Shown piece by piece: positions 53,212-62,791 of a stretch of DNA of 64,000 nucleotides; position 1 is the first letter of the stretch; each line of letters opens with the position of its first letter. Both the position numbers and the translations under genes were made by a program. Below the pieces are notes generated by a model. That model worked only from the letters and a program-made list of their open reading frames with translations. It was not told where the DNA came from and did no database searches. The stretch is from Actinophytocola algeriensis (lineage in GTDB: Bacteria; Actinomycetota; Actinomycetes; Mycobacteriales; Pseudonocardiaceae): positions 977,326 through 1,041,325 of the forward strand of contig NZ_JACHJQ010000003.1 of NCBI RefSeq assembly GCF_014203735.1. Direction: 5' to 3'.

Positions 53212-53703
53212 TCAGACCGAAGCCGTGGCGAGGACCTCGTCGAGGATGACCTCGGCCTTGCCCTCGTCGGTGCCCTCGGCCAGCGCAAGCTCACTGACCA
53301 GGATCTGCCGCGCCTTGGCTAGCATGCGCTTCTCTCCGGCGGACAACCCGCGATCCTTCTCGCGCCGCCAGAGGTCGCGCACCACTTCGGCCACCTTGTT
53401 CACATCGCCGGAGGCGAGCTTCTCGAGGTTGGCCTTGTACCTCCTGGACCAGTTGGTCGGCTCCTCGGTGTGAGGAGCACGCAGGACATCGAAGACGCGG
53501 TTGAGGCCCTCCTGGCCGACAACGTCCCGAACGCCCACGATCTCGGCGTTGTCCGCGGGGACGCGTACGGTGAGGTCACCCTGCGCGACCTTGAGCACGA
53601 GGTACTTCTTTTCCTCGCCCTTGATCACACGGGTCTCGATTGCTTCGATGAGTGCGGCACCGTGGTGCGGGTAGACGACGGTCTCTCCGACCTTGAAAAC
53701 CAT
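53212..53703 (-). CDS. carD: CarD family RNA polymerase-binding transcription factor
   Basis: CarD stabilises the RNA polymerase open complex at ribosomal and many other promoters. The 163-residue protein has the N-terminal polymerase-interacting Tudor-like domain ([20 protein letters not shown], about residues 3-22, to about 60). A C-terminal helical DNA-binding domain follows, with the conserved Trp in [15 protein letters not shown] (about 80-94). It is full length and near-identical in pattern to the mycobacterial protein. A candidate promoter lies at 53731-53736. Co-transcription with ispD/ispF is likely. Confidence 0.97.
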   Translation of the reverse strand: MVFKVGETVVYPHHGAALIEAIETRVIKGEEKKYLVLKVAQGDLTVRVPADNAEIVGVRDVVGQEGLNRVFDVLRAPHTEEPTNWSRRYKANLEKLASGDVNKVAEVVRDLWRREKDRGLSAGEKRMLAKARQILVSELALAEGTDEGKAEVILDEVLATASV

Positions 53704-53730
53704 GTGTCCTCTGCCCCTTTCGCTGACTCC

Positions 53731-53736
53731 ATCTTA
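53731..53736 (-). promoter_or_regulatory. Candidate carD promoter -10 element
   Basis: On the minus strand TAAGAT lies 28 bp upstream of the carD ATG, with TTACGG 18 bp further upstream as a weak -35. This fits a SigA-type promoter. The rest of the 298-bp divergent gap to the lpqE-like gene has no evident gene. Confidence 0.4.
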
Positions 53737-54001
53737 ACACGAGCCAGGCTGGACCCGTAACGGACCCGGAATCGGTTACCGCAGGTCAGCGGCCACGTGC
53801 GGGCGGGCCCCGGGGTTGACAAATCTCACGGCCCCGTGCTCGCCGGGAGAAGTCGAATAACGATCACCAGCAATTCCGCGCCGTCCGAAGTTGTCCGAAT
53901 TGGACGGTGTGAACACGCGGGCACGACCACTCGGACGAGGTGGTGAGCGGTCCCGCTACCCTTTCGCGTGAGGTAGGCAAGCCCGAGGAAGGACCCGCGC
54001 G

Positions 54002-54724
54002 ATGGTGAGCCGTCAGAACACCCGACCGCTGCGCAAGCTCGTGCCCGCGGTGGCGATCGGTGTCAGTGCGCTGCTCGGGATCGTCGGCTGTTCCGCCGGG
54101 CAGGTCGCCCAGACCGCCGAGATGGAGCCGGCGGTGAACGGCAACAGCGGCCAGGTCGGCACGATCGCGCTGCGCAACGTCCAGTTGGCGTTCCCGGAGA
54201 GCGGCGAGCCGTACCAGGCCGGTGAGGACGCCCCGCTGCTGCTCTCGATCGTCAACTCCGGTGGCGAGAACGACGAGCTGGTGGGCGTGACGAGCCCGGC
54301 AGGCGAGGTCGAGCTGATCGGCAACCCGGCCATCCCGGCGGGTACCTCGCTGCAGGTCGTGCTGCCGGACGAGAACACCTCGGCCTCCGCGACCTCGACG
54401 ACCGAGTCCTCAGAGTCCTCCGAGACCTCCGGTTCGGAAACGCCGTCCGGCGGCGAGGAGCCCACGGGTTCGGAGGCGCCGTCCGGTTCCGAGTCGGCCT
54501 CGGCCACCTCGACCGAGTCGCCCGCCGACACCGAGGCCGTCGCGCCGCCGGTGGTCGGGACCATGAGCCTGGTGATCACCGGGCTGTCCGCGGACCTGCC
54601 GTACGGCAAGAACGTGCCGGTGACCTTCGAGTTCGCCAACGCGGGCAAGATCACCATCCAGCTGCCCATCGGCGCGCCCGCCACTCCGCGGCCGGAAGCC
54701 GAGGTCGTCGAAGAAGGGCACTGA
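54002..54724 (+). CDS. Secreted lipoprotein, LpqE-like
   Basis: The 240-residue exported protein has a lipoprotein signal with lipobox GIVGC (Cys at about residue 30). A beta-sandwich core follows (IALRNVQLAFPESGEPYQAG, LLLSIVNSGGENDELVGV), interrupted by a Ser/Glu/Thr-rich insert of low complexity (about 120-175), and ends with a second core half (MSLVITGLSADLPYGKNVPV). Position between carD and radA equals LpqE (Rv3584). LpqE relatives resemble PCu(A)C copper-chaperone-like domains, but the His/Met ligands of that family are not visible. ATG 54002 follows GAGGAAGG. Confidence 0.82.
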   Translation: MVSRQNTRPLRKLVPAVAIGVSALLGIVGCSAGQVAQTAEMEPAVNGNSGQVGTIALRNVQLAFPESGEPYQAGEDAPLLLSIVNSGGENDELVGVTSPAGEVELIGNPAIPAGTSLQVVLPDENTSASATSTTESSESSETSGSETPSGGEEPTGSEAPSGSESASATSTESPADTEAVAPPVVGTMSLVITGLSADLPYGKNVPVTFEFANAGKITIQLPIGAPATPRPEAEVVEEGH

Positions 54725-54770
54725 GGGGTCGCTCCACGTCTTTGTCGGTGGCTGCCTCTAGGTTGGCCGC

Positions 54771-56153
54771 GTGGCGAAGAACGTGCGATCGAAACCCGGC
54801 TGGCGCTGCGCTGAGTGCGGCAACGAGTCGGCCAAGTGGTACGGCCGTTGTCCCGAGTGCCAGGCGTGGGGCACCTTGGAAGAGGTCGGGGTCCCCAAGG
54901 CCGCGCTGGCCAAGATCGTGGCGGGTGCGCCGAGCGCACCAGCGCGGCCGATCGGCGAGGTGGACGTCGAGGCGGCCAGGGCCAGGCAGACCGGGGTGCC
55001 GGAGCTGGACCGCGTCCTCGGCGGCGGCCTGGTGCCGGGCGCGGTGGTGCTGCTGGCCGGTGAGCCGGGTGTGGGCAAGTCCACGCTCCTGCTCGAGGTC
55101 GCGTACCGCTGGGCCGCGCGCGACGGGTCCTCGTCGCCCGCGCTGTACGTGACGGGTGAGGAGTCGGCCGGGCAGGTGCGGCTGCGGGCCGAGCGCACCG
55201 GCAACGTGCACGACGCCATGTACCTCGCGGCCGAGAGCGACGTCTCGGCGATCCTCACGCACGTGGACCAGGTGGACCCCGGGCTGCTGGTGGTCGACTC
55301 GGTCCAGACGTTGTCCACGACCGCCGTCGAGGGCACGGCCGGCGGGGTCACGCAGGTCCGCACCGTGACGGCGGCGCTGGTCGCGCTGGCCAAGGAACGT
55401 GGGCTGCCGGTGGTGCTGGTCGGGCACGTCACCAAGGACGGGTCGATCGCCGGGCCGCGCGTCCTGGAGCACCTCGTGGACGTGGTGCTGCACTTCGAAG
55501 GCGACCGGCACTCCACGCTGCGGCTGGTGCGCGGGGTGAAGAACCGGTTCGGGCCCGCCGACGAGGTGGGCTGCTTCGAGCTGGTCGACGACGGGATCCG
55601 CGGGGTCGCCGACCCGTCCGGGCTGTTCCTCAACAAACGCGAGATGGGGGTGCCGGGAACGGCGGTCACCGTCGCGGTCGAGGGGAAGCGGCCGCTGGTC
55701 GGCGAGGTGCAGGCGCTCGTGTCGCGGTCGGCGCTGCCCACGCCCCGGCGTGCCGTGTCCGGGCTGGACTCGGCCCGGGTGGCGATGGCGCTGGCCGTGC
55801 TGGAGCGGCGCGGCGGGATCCGGTTGTCGGATCAGGACGTGTTCGTGGCGACCGTCGGCGGGATGCGGATCAAGGAGCCGGTCGCTGACCTTGCCCTGAT
55901 TCTGGCGGTGGCCTCCGCCGTCAGCGGGCGGCCGTTGCCGCCGGACCTGGTGGTGCTGGGGGAGGTCGGGCTCGCCGGGGAGGTGCGGCGGGTACACGGG
56001 GTCAAGTCGCGGCTGGCCGAGGCGGCTCGGTTGGGGTTCGTGAAGGCGCTGATCCCGCCGGACTGTGAGGTGCCGGACGGGGTTCGGGCGCGGGTCTGCC
56101 CTGATCTCGGGACCGCGCTGGACATCATGGAGGCCGTGTCGGCTGGTAAGTGA
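54771..56153 (+). CDS. radA: DNA repair protein RadA
   Basis: RadA is the RecA-like branch-migration protein of homologous recombination. The 460-residue protein has the N-terminal zinc finger C-x2-C-x11-C-x2-C ([18 protein letters not shown], about residues 13-30), Walker [13 protein letters not shown] (about 97-108), the RadA-specific KNRFG motif (about 256-260) and a C-terminal Lon-protease-like domain (about 290-450). GTG/ATG 54771. In related genomes disA follows directly; here the next gene is a convergent CU044_5270-type gene 42 bp on. Confidence 0.96.
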   Translation: MAKNVRSKPGWRCAECGNESAKWYGRCPECQAWGTLEEVGVPKAALAKIVAGAPSAPARPIGEVDVEAARARQTGVPELDRVLGGGLVPGAVVLLAGEPGVGKSTLLLEVAYRWAARDGSSSPALYVTGEESAGQVRLRAERTGNVHDAMYLAAESDVSAILTHVDQVDPGLLVVDSVQTLSTTAVEGTAGGVTQVRTVTAALVALAKERGLPVVLVGHVTKDGSIAGPRVLEHLVDVVLHFEGDRHSTLRLVRGVKNRFGPADEVGCFELVDDGIRGVADPSGLFLNKREMGVPGTAVTVAVEGKRPLVGEVQALVSRSALPTPRRAVSGLDSARVAMALAVLERRGGIRLSDQDVFVATVGGMRIKEPVADLALILAVASAVSGRPLPPDLVVLGEVGLAGEVRRVHGVKSRLAEAARLGFVKALIPPDCEVPDGVRARVCPDLGTALDIMEAVSAGK

Positions 56154-56194
56154 GGCGGCGTTCGCCCAGTTCGGCCGCCGCCTCGTCGCAGCTC

Positions 56195-57280
56195 CTACGG
56201 ACGCACACCCATGGCGGGCACAACCGCGGTCATGACCGACGTGTACTGCGTGACCGTCCCCGCCGGGATGTCGCCGAGGTCCTCCTCCGTCACCTTGCGT
56301 TCGCCGATGAACTGGCCGGTCTCCGGGTCGACGATCACGTCGTGGCGCCTGCCCTTCGCGCTGATGCCGTACGCCGTGCCCTCGACGCCGTCCAGGTTCG
56401 CCACCTGTTCGGTGATCTCCAGGTTCGGCACCTTCGCCAGCGCCCGGTACAGCGCGGCCCGGAGGTCGGCGGGGACCTGGCCGGTGCGGAGCAGGTCCGC
56501 CACGTACACGACCATCTCCAGGTCCGGGTCCTGCCCACGGCCCTCAGTGTCGTCGCGGAGCCGGTCGTACAGGGCCTGGGTGTCACGTGGCAGGGACGCC
56601 AGGAACTCCTCGTCCGGGATCTGCCAGCTGCCCTGCGTCTCGCACGGCTCGCGGCCTTCCTCCTCCGCGAACCAGTCGCCGCACGGGGCCCGCCACTCGC
56701 CTTCCGGCCAGCCCGCCTCGTCGATCGGGAAGCCCGCCTTCCGCGCCTCCTCCTCGGAGCCGGCCACCCACTTGCGGGCACCCGTGACGTCCCTGCGCCA
56801 CAGCCAGTCCTGCTTCTCGTCGGCCGGGACCCACGTCTCCAGGAGGTTCTCCGCCAGGTACGAGTACTCGTCCATCGACGCCATCCACCACGCGTGCGTG
56901 GCGATGTAGCGGTACTGGCCCGGCGCGAGCGGCTCGTCCACCGTGCTCGCCTTCGCCGCCGCCCAGTTCAGCTGCTCGGCCGCCGCCGCGCTCGGCATGC
57001 TGTCGTCGAACTGCACGGTCTGCACCACCAGCACGCTCGCCACCACCGCCGCGACCGTGCCTGCCGACGCGGCCCACCACGCCCACCGGCGGCGCCTCGG
57101 CGCCGGTGCGGGTTCCGGGTCCGGGGCCGGGGCCGGTTCGCGGCTACCCGCCGCCACCAGCAACTCCGCCTTCGCACGGCGGACGACCCGGTCGTCCACG
57201 TCCTCCACGGGCCGGAGAGCGGCCAGCGCCCGGTCCAGTTCTTCCTCCGACCACATGTCGCGCACGTTGTCCTCAGGCAT
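56195..57280 (-). CDS. CU044_5270 family membrane protein, ECF sigma partner
   Basis: The 361-residue protein has a cytosolic N-terminus with an acidic helix (MWSEEELDRALAALRPVED), a single transmembrane helix (about residues 72-94) and a large outer domain (about 100-360) rich in Trp and acidic residues. The pattern and its fixed pairing with an ECF sigma gene match CU044_5270 proteins of actinomycetes. An anti-sigma or signal-input role is plausible from topology but not shown. It overlaps the sigma gene by 8 bp, so the pair is translationally coupled. ATG 57280. Confidence 0.83.
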   Translation of the reverse strand: MPEDNVRDMWSEEELDRALAALRPVEDVDDRVVRRAKAELLVAAGSREPAPAPDPEPAPAPRRRRWAWWAASAGTVAAVVASVLVVQTVQFDDSMPSAAAAEQLNWAAAKASTVDEPLAPGQYRYIATHAWWMASMDEYSYLAENLLETWVPADEKQDWLWRRDVTGARKWVAGSEEEARKAGFPIDEAGWPEGEWRAPCGDWFAEEEGREPCETQGSWQIPDEEFLASLPRDTQALYDRLRDDTEGRGQDPDLEMVVYVADLLRTGQVPADLRAALYRALAKVPNLEITEQVANLDGVEGTAYGISAKGRRHDVIVDPETGQFIGERKVTEEDLGDIPAGTVTQYTSVMTAVVPAMGVRP

Positions 57281-57893
57281 CGCCGTCCTCCTCCCGTGTC
57301 TCCCCAGCCGTCACTGTCTTCGGGGCGTTCGCCCGCAACCACTTGCGGACCCGGTGCAGCCGCGAGCGCACGGTCCCGACCGGGATGTCGAGCGCGTCGG
57401 CCACCTCGATCGAGTCGAGGCCGGCCCACGAGGTGAGGAGCAGCACGTCGCGGTCGCCGTCGGCCAGCTCCGCCAGCGCACCGGCCAGGCGCGCGGCCAT
57501 GGCGGCCGCGTCGAGGCGGTCCGCCACCCGGGACTCGTGGCTCGCTTCCTGCCCGGGGGCGTGCCCCGCCGACCGCGCGGTGGCCTGCAGCGCCCGCACC
57601 TCCTGGCGGACCTGCCTGCGCAGCAGGTTCGTGGCGATGCCGTACAGCCACGAGCGCACCGCACCCCGTCTGGGGTCGTAGCTGTGCCGCTGGTTCAGCG
57701 CGACGAGGAACGTCTCGCTGACCAGGTCGTGCGCGGTCTCCTGGCCGACGCGACGTGCGAGGTAGCGGTGCAGCGGGCGCGCGTAGGCGTCGAACAGCCT
57801 GCCGAACTCCACCGCCGGCTCGGGTCCGCCCAGGTACGGGCGGTCCTTGTCCGCGGGCAGTGGCTCGTCGGCCTGCCGTGTCATCGTCCTCAC
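57273..57893 (-). CDS. ECF-type sigma-70 family RNA polymerase sigma factor
   Basis: The 206-residue sigma factor has region 2 (GRLFDAYARPLHRYLARRVG, then DLVSETFLVALNQRHSYD and RSWLYGIATNLLRRQVR, about residues 30-100). Region 4 has the helix-turn-helix (DSIEVADALDIPVGTVRSRL, about 155-175). It lacks regions 1 and 3, as ECF factors do. The coupled downstream gene encodes a CU044_5270-type membrane protein that probably modulates it. ATG 57893. The 156-bp gap toward the OtsB-GH15 gene has only TC-rich sequence. Confidence 0.92.
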   Translation of the reverse strand: MRTMTRQADEPLPADKDRPYLGGPEPAVEFGRLFDAYARPLHRYLARRVGQETAHDLVSETFLVALNQRHSYDPRRGAVRSWLYGIATNLLRRQVRQEVRALQATARSAGHAPGQEASHESRVADRLDAAAMAARLAGALAELADGDRDVLLLTSWAGLDSIEVADALDIPVGTVRSRLHRVRKWLRANAPKTVTAGETREEDGDA

Positions 57894-58049
57894 ATCACGT
57901 GTTGCCCGATGACTCAGACAGCGTTCACGGTTCGCTTCGCTCCTCCGCTACCCGCCGTCTTCCCTCCTCGCGTGCTCGGCGCTCGTTCCTCACGCCTGCG
58001 CGCGCTCGTCAGTCCAGACGGCGGACGCTCCGTCGCTCTCGCTCACGGT

Positions 58050-60578
58050 TCATTCAGAGAGCAGCTGCGCGCACCTGATCAGGCCCAGGTGCGAGTACGC
58101 CTGCGGGTGGTTGCCCAGCGAGCGCTCCGCGATCGGGTCGTACTCCTCCGGCAGCAGGCCGGTGGGGCCCGCGGCGTCGACGATCTGCGCGAACAGGTCC
58201 TCCGCCTCGGTGCGCCTGCCGGTCAGCAGGTACGCCTCGATCATCCACGCGGCACAGAGGTGGAAGCCGCCCTCGTCGCCAGGCAGGCCGTCGTCGCGGT
58301 GGTAGCGGTACACCGTGGAGCCGCTGCGCAGCTCCGCCTCGGTCGCCGTCACCGTCGCGTGGAACCGCTCGTCGGACGGGTCCATCAGGCCGACCATGCC
58401 GATCAGCAGGGTCGCCGCGTCCAGGTCGGTGCCGTCGTAGGCGGTGGTGAACGAGCGGACCTCGTCGTTCCAGCCGTTGGTCAGCACGTCGTTCGCGATC
58501 TCGTCGCGCAGGCCCGGCCAGCTCGGCTCGATCTCCCGGCCGTACGCCTCCGCGAGCTTGATGGCCCGGTCGATCGTCAGCCAGCACATGACCTTCGAGT
58601 ACACGTGGTGGCGCGGCCGGTGCCGCTCCTCCCAGATCCCGTGGTCCGGCTCGTGCCAGCGGCGCGCCACGGCCTCGGCCATCGCGCCCACCATGCGCCA
58701 GTCGTCGTCGGTGAGCTTGCCGCGCGCCTCGGACAGCGCCGCGACCAGGTCCACGACCGGGCCGAACACGTCCAGCTGCACCTGCTGGTTCGCGAGGTTG
58801 CCGACGCGGACCGGCCGCGAGCCCGCGTACCCGGGCAGCGTGTCGATCACGGCCTCGGCGGGCAGCGTGGTCCCGGCGATCGTGTACAGCGGGTGCAGCA
58901 GCTCGGGCCCGGGCAGCGTGGCGAGCACGCCGTGCAGCCAGCCGAGGAACTTCTCCGCCTCGTTGATCGAGCCGACGGAGACCAGCGCCTTGGCGGTCAT
59001 GGCGCCGTCGCGGAGCCAGCAGTAGCGGTAGTCCCAGTTGCGGATGCCGCCGATCTCCTCCGGCAGCGACGTGGTCGCCGCGGCCATGATCGCGCCGGTC
59101 TCGTTGTGGCACAGGCCGCGCAGCGTCAGCGCGGACCGGGCCACCAGGTCCTTCTCCACCGGCGGCAGCGTCAGGCCGTCCAGCCACTCGGACCAGTACG
59201 CGGCCGCGCGGGCGGCCCGCTCGGTCTCCGGCACCTCGTGCGGATCCAGGTCGTTCGTACCGCAACGAAGCTCGAGCACGATCGGCGCTTCGGCGGTCGG
59301 CGTGACCACCGCGCGGGCCGTGTCGTGCATGCCGTCGGACGTGATCTCCCAGGTGACACCGGGTGCGCGCAGCGAGACCGGGTCGGACGTGCCCAGCACC
59401 CGCAGGCCGTCGGCCGACGGGATCAGCCGCACCTGCACCTGCGCGAACTCCGGCCGCGGCGCGAACTCGACCACCGCGGCGGCGGTGCCGGAGATGACGC
59501 GCACCAGGTCTGTGCGGTGCGCGTAGACGTAGTGGTCGAGGTAGTCGGTGACCAGCAGACCCGACCAGCGGGTCTCGACGGTCATCGTGCCCGGCAGGTA
59601 GCGCTGCCCGAGCGGCAGGCCGCCGCGCTCCGGGTTGATCGAGAAGTTCCCCGCGTTCGGGCCGCCGAGCAGGTCGGCGAACACCGCGGCCGAGTCCGGC
59701 TCGGGGTGGCACAGCCAGGTCAGGCGGGCGTCCGGGGTGAGCAGCGCGACCGAGCGCTCGCTCGCGAGCATCGTCAGCCGCTCGATCGGTGGCGCCTGCT
59801 CGCCGTAGAGCCAGTTGCGGCGCTCCTCCAGCAGGAACGCGAGCACCATGCCGACCTGCACCGGGTCGTTGATGCGGAAACCGGCGAGGGTGTCGCCGTC
59901 GCCGACCTTCACCCCGAGGTCCGGACCGGACAGGCGGGCGAACGCCTTCTCGTCGGTCACGTCGTCGCCGACGAACACCGCGGCGGTCGCGCCGACCTGG
60001 TGGCGCAGCGTGTCGAGCGCGCCGCCCTTGTCGGTCTGCACGACCGCCAGCTCGATGACGGCCTTGCCCTCGGTGACCTGCACACCATCCCAGGTGCAGG
60101 GCCCCTGGCGGACCTGTTCGTTGACCTGGTCGGCCACGCCGGTCTCGGCGCGGCGGGTGTGCACGGCGATGCTGGCCGGCTTGATCTCCAGCTGGACACC
60201 GGCGGTGCCGTCGATGATCCGCTCCAGTGCGGTCTCCAGGCGGCGGTGCAGTGCTTTGGCCTGGTCGTCCAGCGCGTGGACGAACCCGATGTCGAACTCC
60301 GACCCGTGGCTGCCGACCAGGTGGACCTCGGCGGGCAGGCGGGACAGTGTCGCGAGGTCGCGCAGCGCGCGCCCGGAGATCACGGCGGTGGTGGTCTCGT
60401 GCAGACCCGCGAGCGAGCGCAGCGCCCCGACCGACTCGGTCATGGGGCGGGCCTCGTCGGGGTTCTCCACGATGGGCGCGAGGGTGCCGTCGTAGTCGCA
60501 GGCCACCAGGAGACGCGGCGTGCGCGCGATCTGGACGACGGCCCGGCGCAGCTCGGCAGGCAGAGCTTCAGCGGTCAT
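58050..60578 (-). CDS. otsB: Trehalose-6-phosphate phosphatase / glycoside hydrolase family 15 fusion
   Basis: The 842-residue bifunctional protein has two parts. The N-terminal HAD phosphatase (about residues 1-245) has LLVACDYDGTLAPI (nucleophile Asp), ISGRALRD and VFVGDDVTDEKAF (metal-binding Asp), as in OtsB, which makes trehalose from trehalose-6-phosphate. The C-terminal GH15 domain (about 260-840) has the signature GGIRNWDYRYCWLRDGAM (about 505-522) and LLPEEYDP near the end, holding glucoamylase/trehalase-type catalytic glutamates. The fusion could make and remove trehalose, or act on another glucan. ATG 60578 is chosen; GTG 60584 is possible. otsA lies 129 bp upstream. Confidence 0.92.
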   Translation of the reverse strand: MTAEALPAELRRAVVQIARTPRLLVACDYDGTLAPIVENPDEARPMTESVGALRSLAGLHETTTAVISGRALRDLATLSRLPAEVHLVGSHGSEFDIGFVHALDDQAKALHRRLETALERIIDGTAGVQLEIKPASIAVHTRRAETGVADQVNEQVRQGPCTWDGVQVTEGKAVIELAVVQTDKGGALDTLRHQVGATAAVFVGDDVTDEKAFARLSGPDLGVKVGDGDTLAGFRINDPVQVGMVLAFLLEERRNWLYGEQAPPIERLTMLASERSVALLTPDARLTWLCHPEPDSAAVFADLLGGPNAGNFSINPERGGLPLGQRYLPGTMTVETRWSGLLVTDYLDHYVYAHRTDLVRVISGTAAAVVEFAPRPEFAQVQVRLIPSADGLRVLGTSDPVSLRAPGVTWEITSDGMHDTARAVVTPTAEAPIVLELRCGTNDLDPHEVPETERAARAAAYWSEWLDGLTLPPVEKDLVARSALTLRGLCHNETGAIMAAATTSLPEEIGGIRNWDYRYCWLRDGAMTAKALVSVGSINEAEKFLGWLHGVLATLPGPELLHPLYTIAGTTLPAEAVIDTLPGYAGSRPVRVGNLANQQVQLDVFGPVVDLVAALSEARGKLTDDDWRMVGAMAEAVARRWHEPDHGIWEERHRPRHHVYSKVMCWLTIDRAIKLAEAYGREIEPSWPGLRDEIANDVLTNGWNDEVRSFTTAYDGTDLDAATLLIGMVGLMDPSDERFHATVTATEAELRSGSTVYRYHRDDGLPGDEGGFHLCAAWMIEAYLLTGRRTEAEDLFAQIVDAAGPTGLLPEEYDPIAERSLGNHPQAYSHLGLIRCAQLLSE

Positions 60579-60712
60579 GGTCACGGTGGTCGTCGACTCT
60601 CCGGCGAAAGGGTTGTGTGCTTGTCGCGTCAGGCTTGCAGACGGCGGCAGAGCCGAACTGTATCGCCCGTCTGTGAGAGCGATCCCCTCGTGTCCTGAGG
60701 TGGCCTTTCCCG

Positions 60713-62179
60713 CTAGATGATCTGTTCCGGTGTCGGCTGCAGTGCGTCCAGGAACGACCTGGCCCAGCGGTCGACGTCGTGGGTGAGCACCTGCCTGCGC
60801 AGGGCCCGCATCCGGCGCCTGCCCTCGGCCGGGTCGAGCTCCAGTGCCGACTCCATGGCGTTCTTCACCCCGTCCAGGTCGTGCGGGTTCACGAGGAACG
60901 CGCTGGTCAGCTCGGACGCGGCACCCGCGAACTCGCTCAGCACGAGCGCGCCGCCCAGGTCGTGGCGGCAGGCCACGTACTCCTTGCAGACCAGGTTCAT
61001 GCCGTCTCGCACCGGTGTGACGAGCATGACGTCGGCCGCGGAGAAGAACGCGGCCAGCTCCTTGCGGTCGATCGACTGGTGCAGGTAGTGCACGACGGGG
61101 TGGCCGACGCGGGCGAACTCGCCGTTGATGCGGCTGACCACCTGCTCGATCTCGCCACGCATCCGCTGGTAGTGCTCGACCCGCTCCCGGCTGGGGGTGG
61201 CGAGCTGCACCATCACGACCTCGGACGGGTCGATGCGGCCCTCGGCGAGCAGCTCCTGCAGCGCGTACAGGCGGACGTCGATGCCCTTGGTGTAGTCCAG
61301 CCGGTCCACGCCCAGGATGATCTTGCGCGGGTTGCCGAGGTCGGCCCGGATCTGGCGGGCCCGCTGGATGACCTCACGGCTGCGGGCCGTGGCGTCGAGG
61401 CCGGACGCGTCGATGGAGATCGGGAACGCGCCGACGCGCACCGACCGGTCACCGACCTGGACCACACCGGGCCGGGTGCGGACACCGACCGCGCCGCGGC
61501 TGGGTTCGAGGCCGATGAGGCGCCGGGCGAGCCACAGGTAGTTCTGCGCGCCGCCGGGCCGGTGGAAGCCGACGAGGTCCGCGCCGAGCAGGCCGCGGAT
61601 GATCTCCGCGCGCCACGGCAGCTGCATGAACAGCTCGGTGGGCGGGAACGGGATGTGCAGGAAGAAGCCGATCCGCAGGTCGGGGCGCTGTTCGCGGAGC
61701 ATCGACGGCACGAGCTGCAGCTGGTAGTCCTGCACCCACACGGTCGCACCGTCCGCGGCGATCTTGGCGGTCTCGTCCGCGAATCTTCGGTTCACCTTGA
61801 CGTAGCTGTCCCACCACGCTCGGTCGAACACCGGGGTGGCGACCACGTCGTGGTACAGCGGCCACAGCGTGCCGTTCGAGAAGCCCTCGTAGTAGTCGCG
61901 CACCTCTTCCGCCGAGAGCCGCACGGGGTGCAGCGAGATGCCGTCGTCGGAGAACTTGTCGGCCTCGACGTCCGGCACGCCGGGCCACCCGACCCACGCG
62001 CCGCTGTTGCGCTGGAGGAAGGGCGCGAGCGCGCTCACCAGCCCGCCGGGGCTGTGTTTCCACCGTTCCGTGCCGTCCGGCAGCCGTTCCAGGTCGACCG
62101 GCAACCGGTTGGCCACGACGATGAAATCGGCCCCGCCACTGTTGGTGATCCCAGTGCTGTCAGTGCTGTCACTGCTCAC
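60713..62179 (-). CDS. otsA: Alpha,alpha-trehalose-phosphate synthase
   Basis: OtsA joins glucose from UDP-glucose (or ADP-glucose) to glucose-6-phosphate. The 488-residue GT20 protein has [15 protein letters not shown] (about residues 20-34), [11 protein letters not shown] (about 135-145), [14 protein letters not shown] (about 158-171), [14 protein letters not shown] (about 280-293, nucleotide-sugar binding) and the C-terminal VNPHDLDGV and LSEFAGAA segments, all in family order. GTG 62179 is the start. With the OtsB-GH15 gene downstream on the same strand it forms a trehalose operon. Confidence 0.95.
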   Translation of the reverse strand: MSSDSTDSTGITNSGGADFIVVANRLPVDLERLPDGTERWKHSPGGLVSALAPFLQRNSGAWVGWPGVPDVEADKFSDDGISLHPVRLSAEEVRDYYEGFSNGTLWPLYHDVVATPVFDRAWWDSYVKVNRRFADETAKIAADGATVWVQDYQLQLVPSMLREQRPDLRIGFFLHIPFPPTELFMQLPWRAEIIRGLLGADLVGFHRPGGAQNYLWLARRLIGLEPSRGAVGVRTRPGVVQVGDRSVRVGAFPISIDASGLDATARSREVIQRARQIRADLGNPRKIILGVDRLDYTKGIDVRLYALQELLAEGRIDPSEVVMVQLATPSRERVEHYQRMRGEIEQVVSRINGEFARVGHPVVHYLHQSIDRKELAAFFSAADVMLVTPVRDGMNLVCKEYVACRHDLGGALVLSEFAGAASELTSAFLVNPHDLDGVKNAMESALELDPAEGRRRMRALRRQVLTHDVDRWARSFLDALQPTPEQII

Positions 62180-62281
62180 GCCGAGCGTGCCTCCCTCGAA
62201 ACGCGTCGGTCTTCGAGGTTAGCCCGCATCGTGCCGGTGTGGGTGATGAGAAGTGCGCGGTCACACAGGGTTTTCCACCGA

Positions 62282-62704
62282 TCAGACGATCGTCGTGTGC
62301 ACCTGCTCGCCGCTTTCGACCGTGCGGCTTACCGTGCACAGCTTGTCGTGCGACAGCTTCACCGTGCGTGGCAGCACCTTCCGGGCCTCGTCACCCTCCG
62401 GACCAGCGGGGAAACGGACGTCGAACGTCACGGACAGGTTCGTCATCCGGTTGCCCTGCTCGGGATCGGAGACCTTGTCGCCACTGACGGTGACCGTGAA
62501 CCCCTCCGGTTCCGCCCTCCTGCTGGTGACCGTGTCCGTGTCGATCGCCGTGCACGCGCCGATCGCGGCGAGCAGCAGCTCCACCGGCGTGAACGCGGTG
62601 CCGTCCTTGCCGCCGACGGGCAGCGTGCCGCCCCGCGTGTTGTGGACCACGTACTCACCGGTCGAGACGCGCTCGATCCGCACCGACCTGAAGGTGTCCG
62701 TCAT
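62282..62704 (-). CDS. OsmC family protein
   Basis: The 140-residue OsmC-fold protein has TPVELLLAAIGACTAIDTDT (about residues 47-66), with one redox Cys in the conserved GAC position, and a second Cys near the C-terminus in KLCTVSRTVESG (about 118-129), as expected of OsmC/Ohr thiol peroxidases that detoxify organic hydroperoxides. ATG 62704. It diverges from the ThrE-type exporter gene 87 bp away. There is no OhrR gene next to it. Confidence 0.88.
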   Translation of the reverse strand: MTDTFRSVRIERVSTGEYVVHNTRGGTLPVGGKDGTAFTPVELLLAAIGACTAIDTDTVTSRRAEPEGFTVTVSGDKVSDPEQGNRMTNLSVTFDVRFPAGPEGDEARKVLPRTVKLSHDKLCTVSRTVESGEQVHTTIV

Positions 62705-62791
62705 GTCGCCACGGTAGTGGTGCACGCCACGCGCGCTTCGCCTAACGGCGGCCCCGAGCAGTTCGATACGCCCCGGGATAGCGTGGAAACG

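Noticed and set aside
49488-53249. A 1253-codon plus-strand frame over rlmB-cysS-ispF-ispD
   Set aside because: It is antisense to four well-recognised genes and has Arg/Ala/Ser-rich sequence typical of shadow frames.
57894-58049. TC-rich stretch between the sigma gene and OtsB-GH15 as a repeat element
   Set aside because: Short TCGCTCC-like words recur irregularly; no defined unit, symmetry or second copy in the window.
56943-60698. A 1251-codon plus-strand frame over the sigma and OtsB-GH15 genes
   Set aside because: Shadow frame opposite intact, motif-bearing genes.
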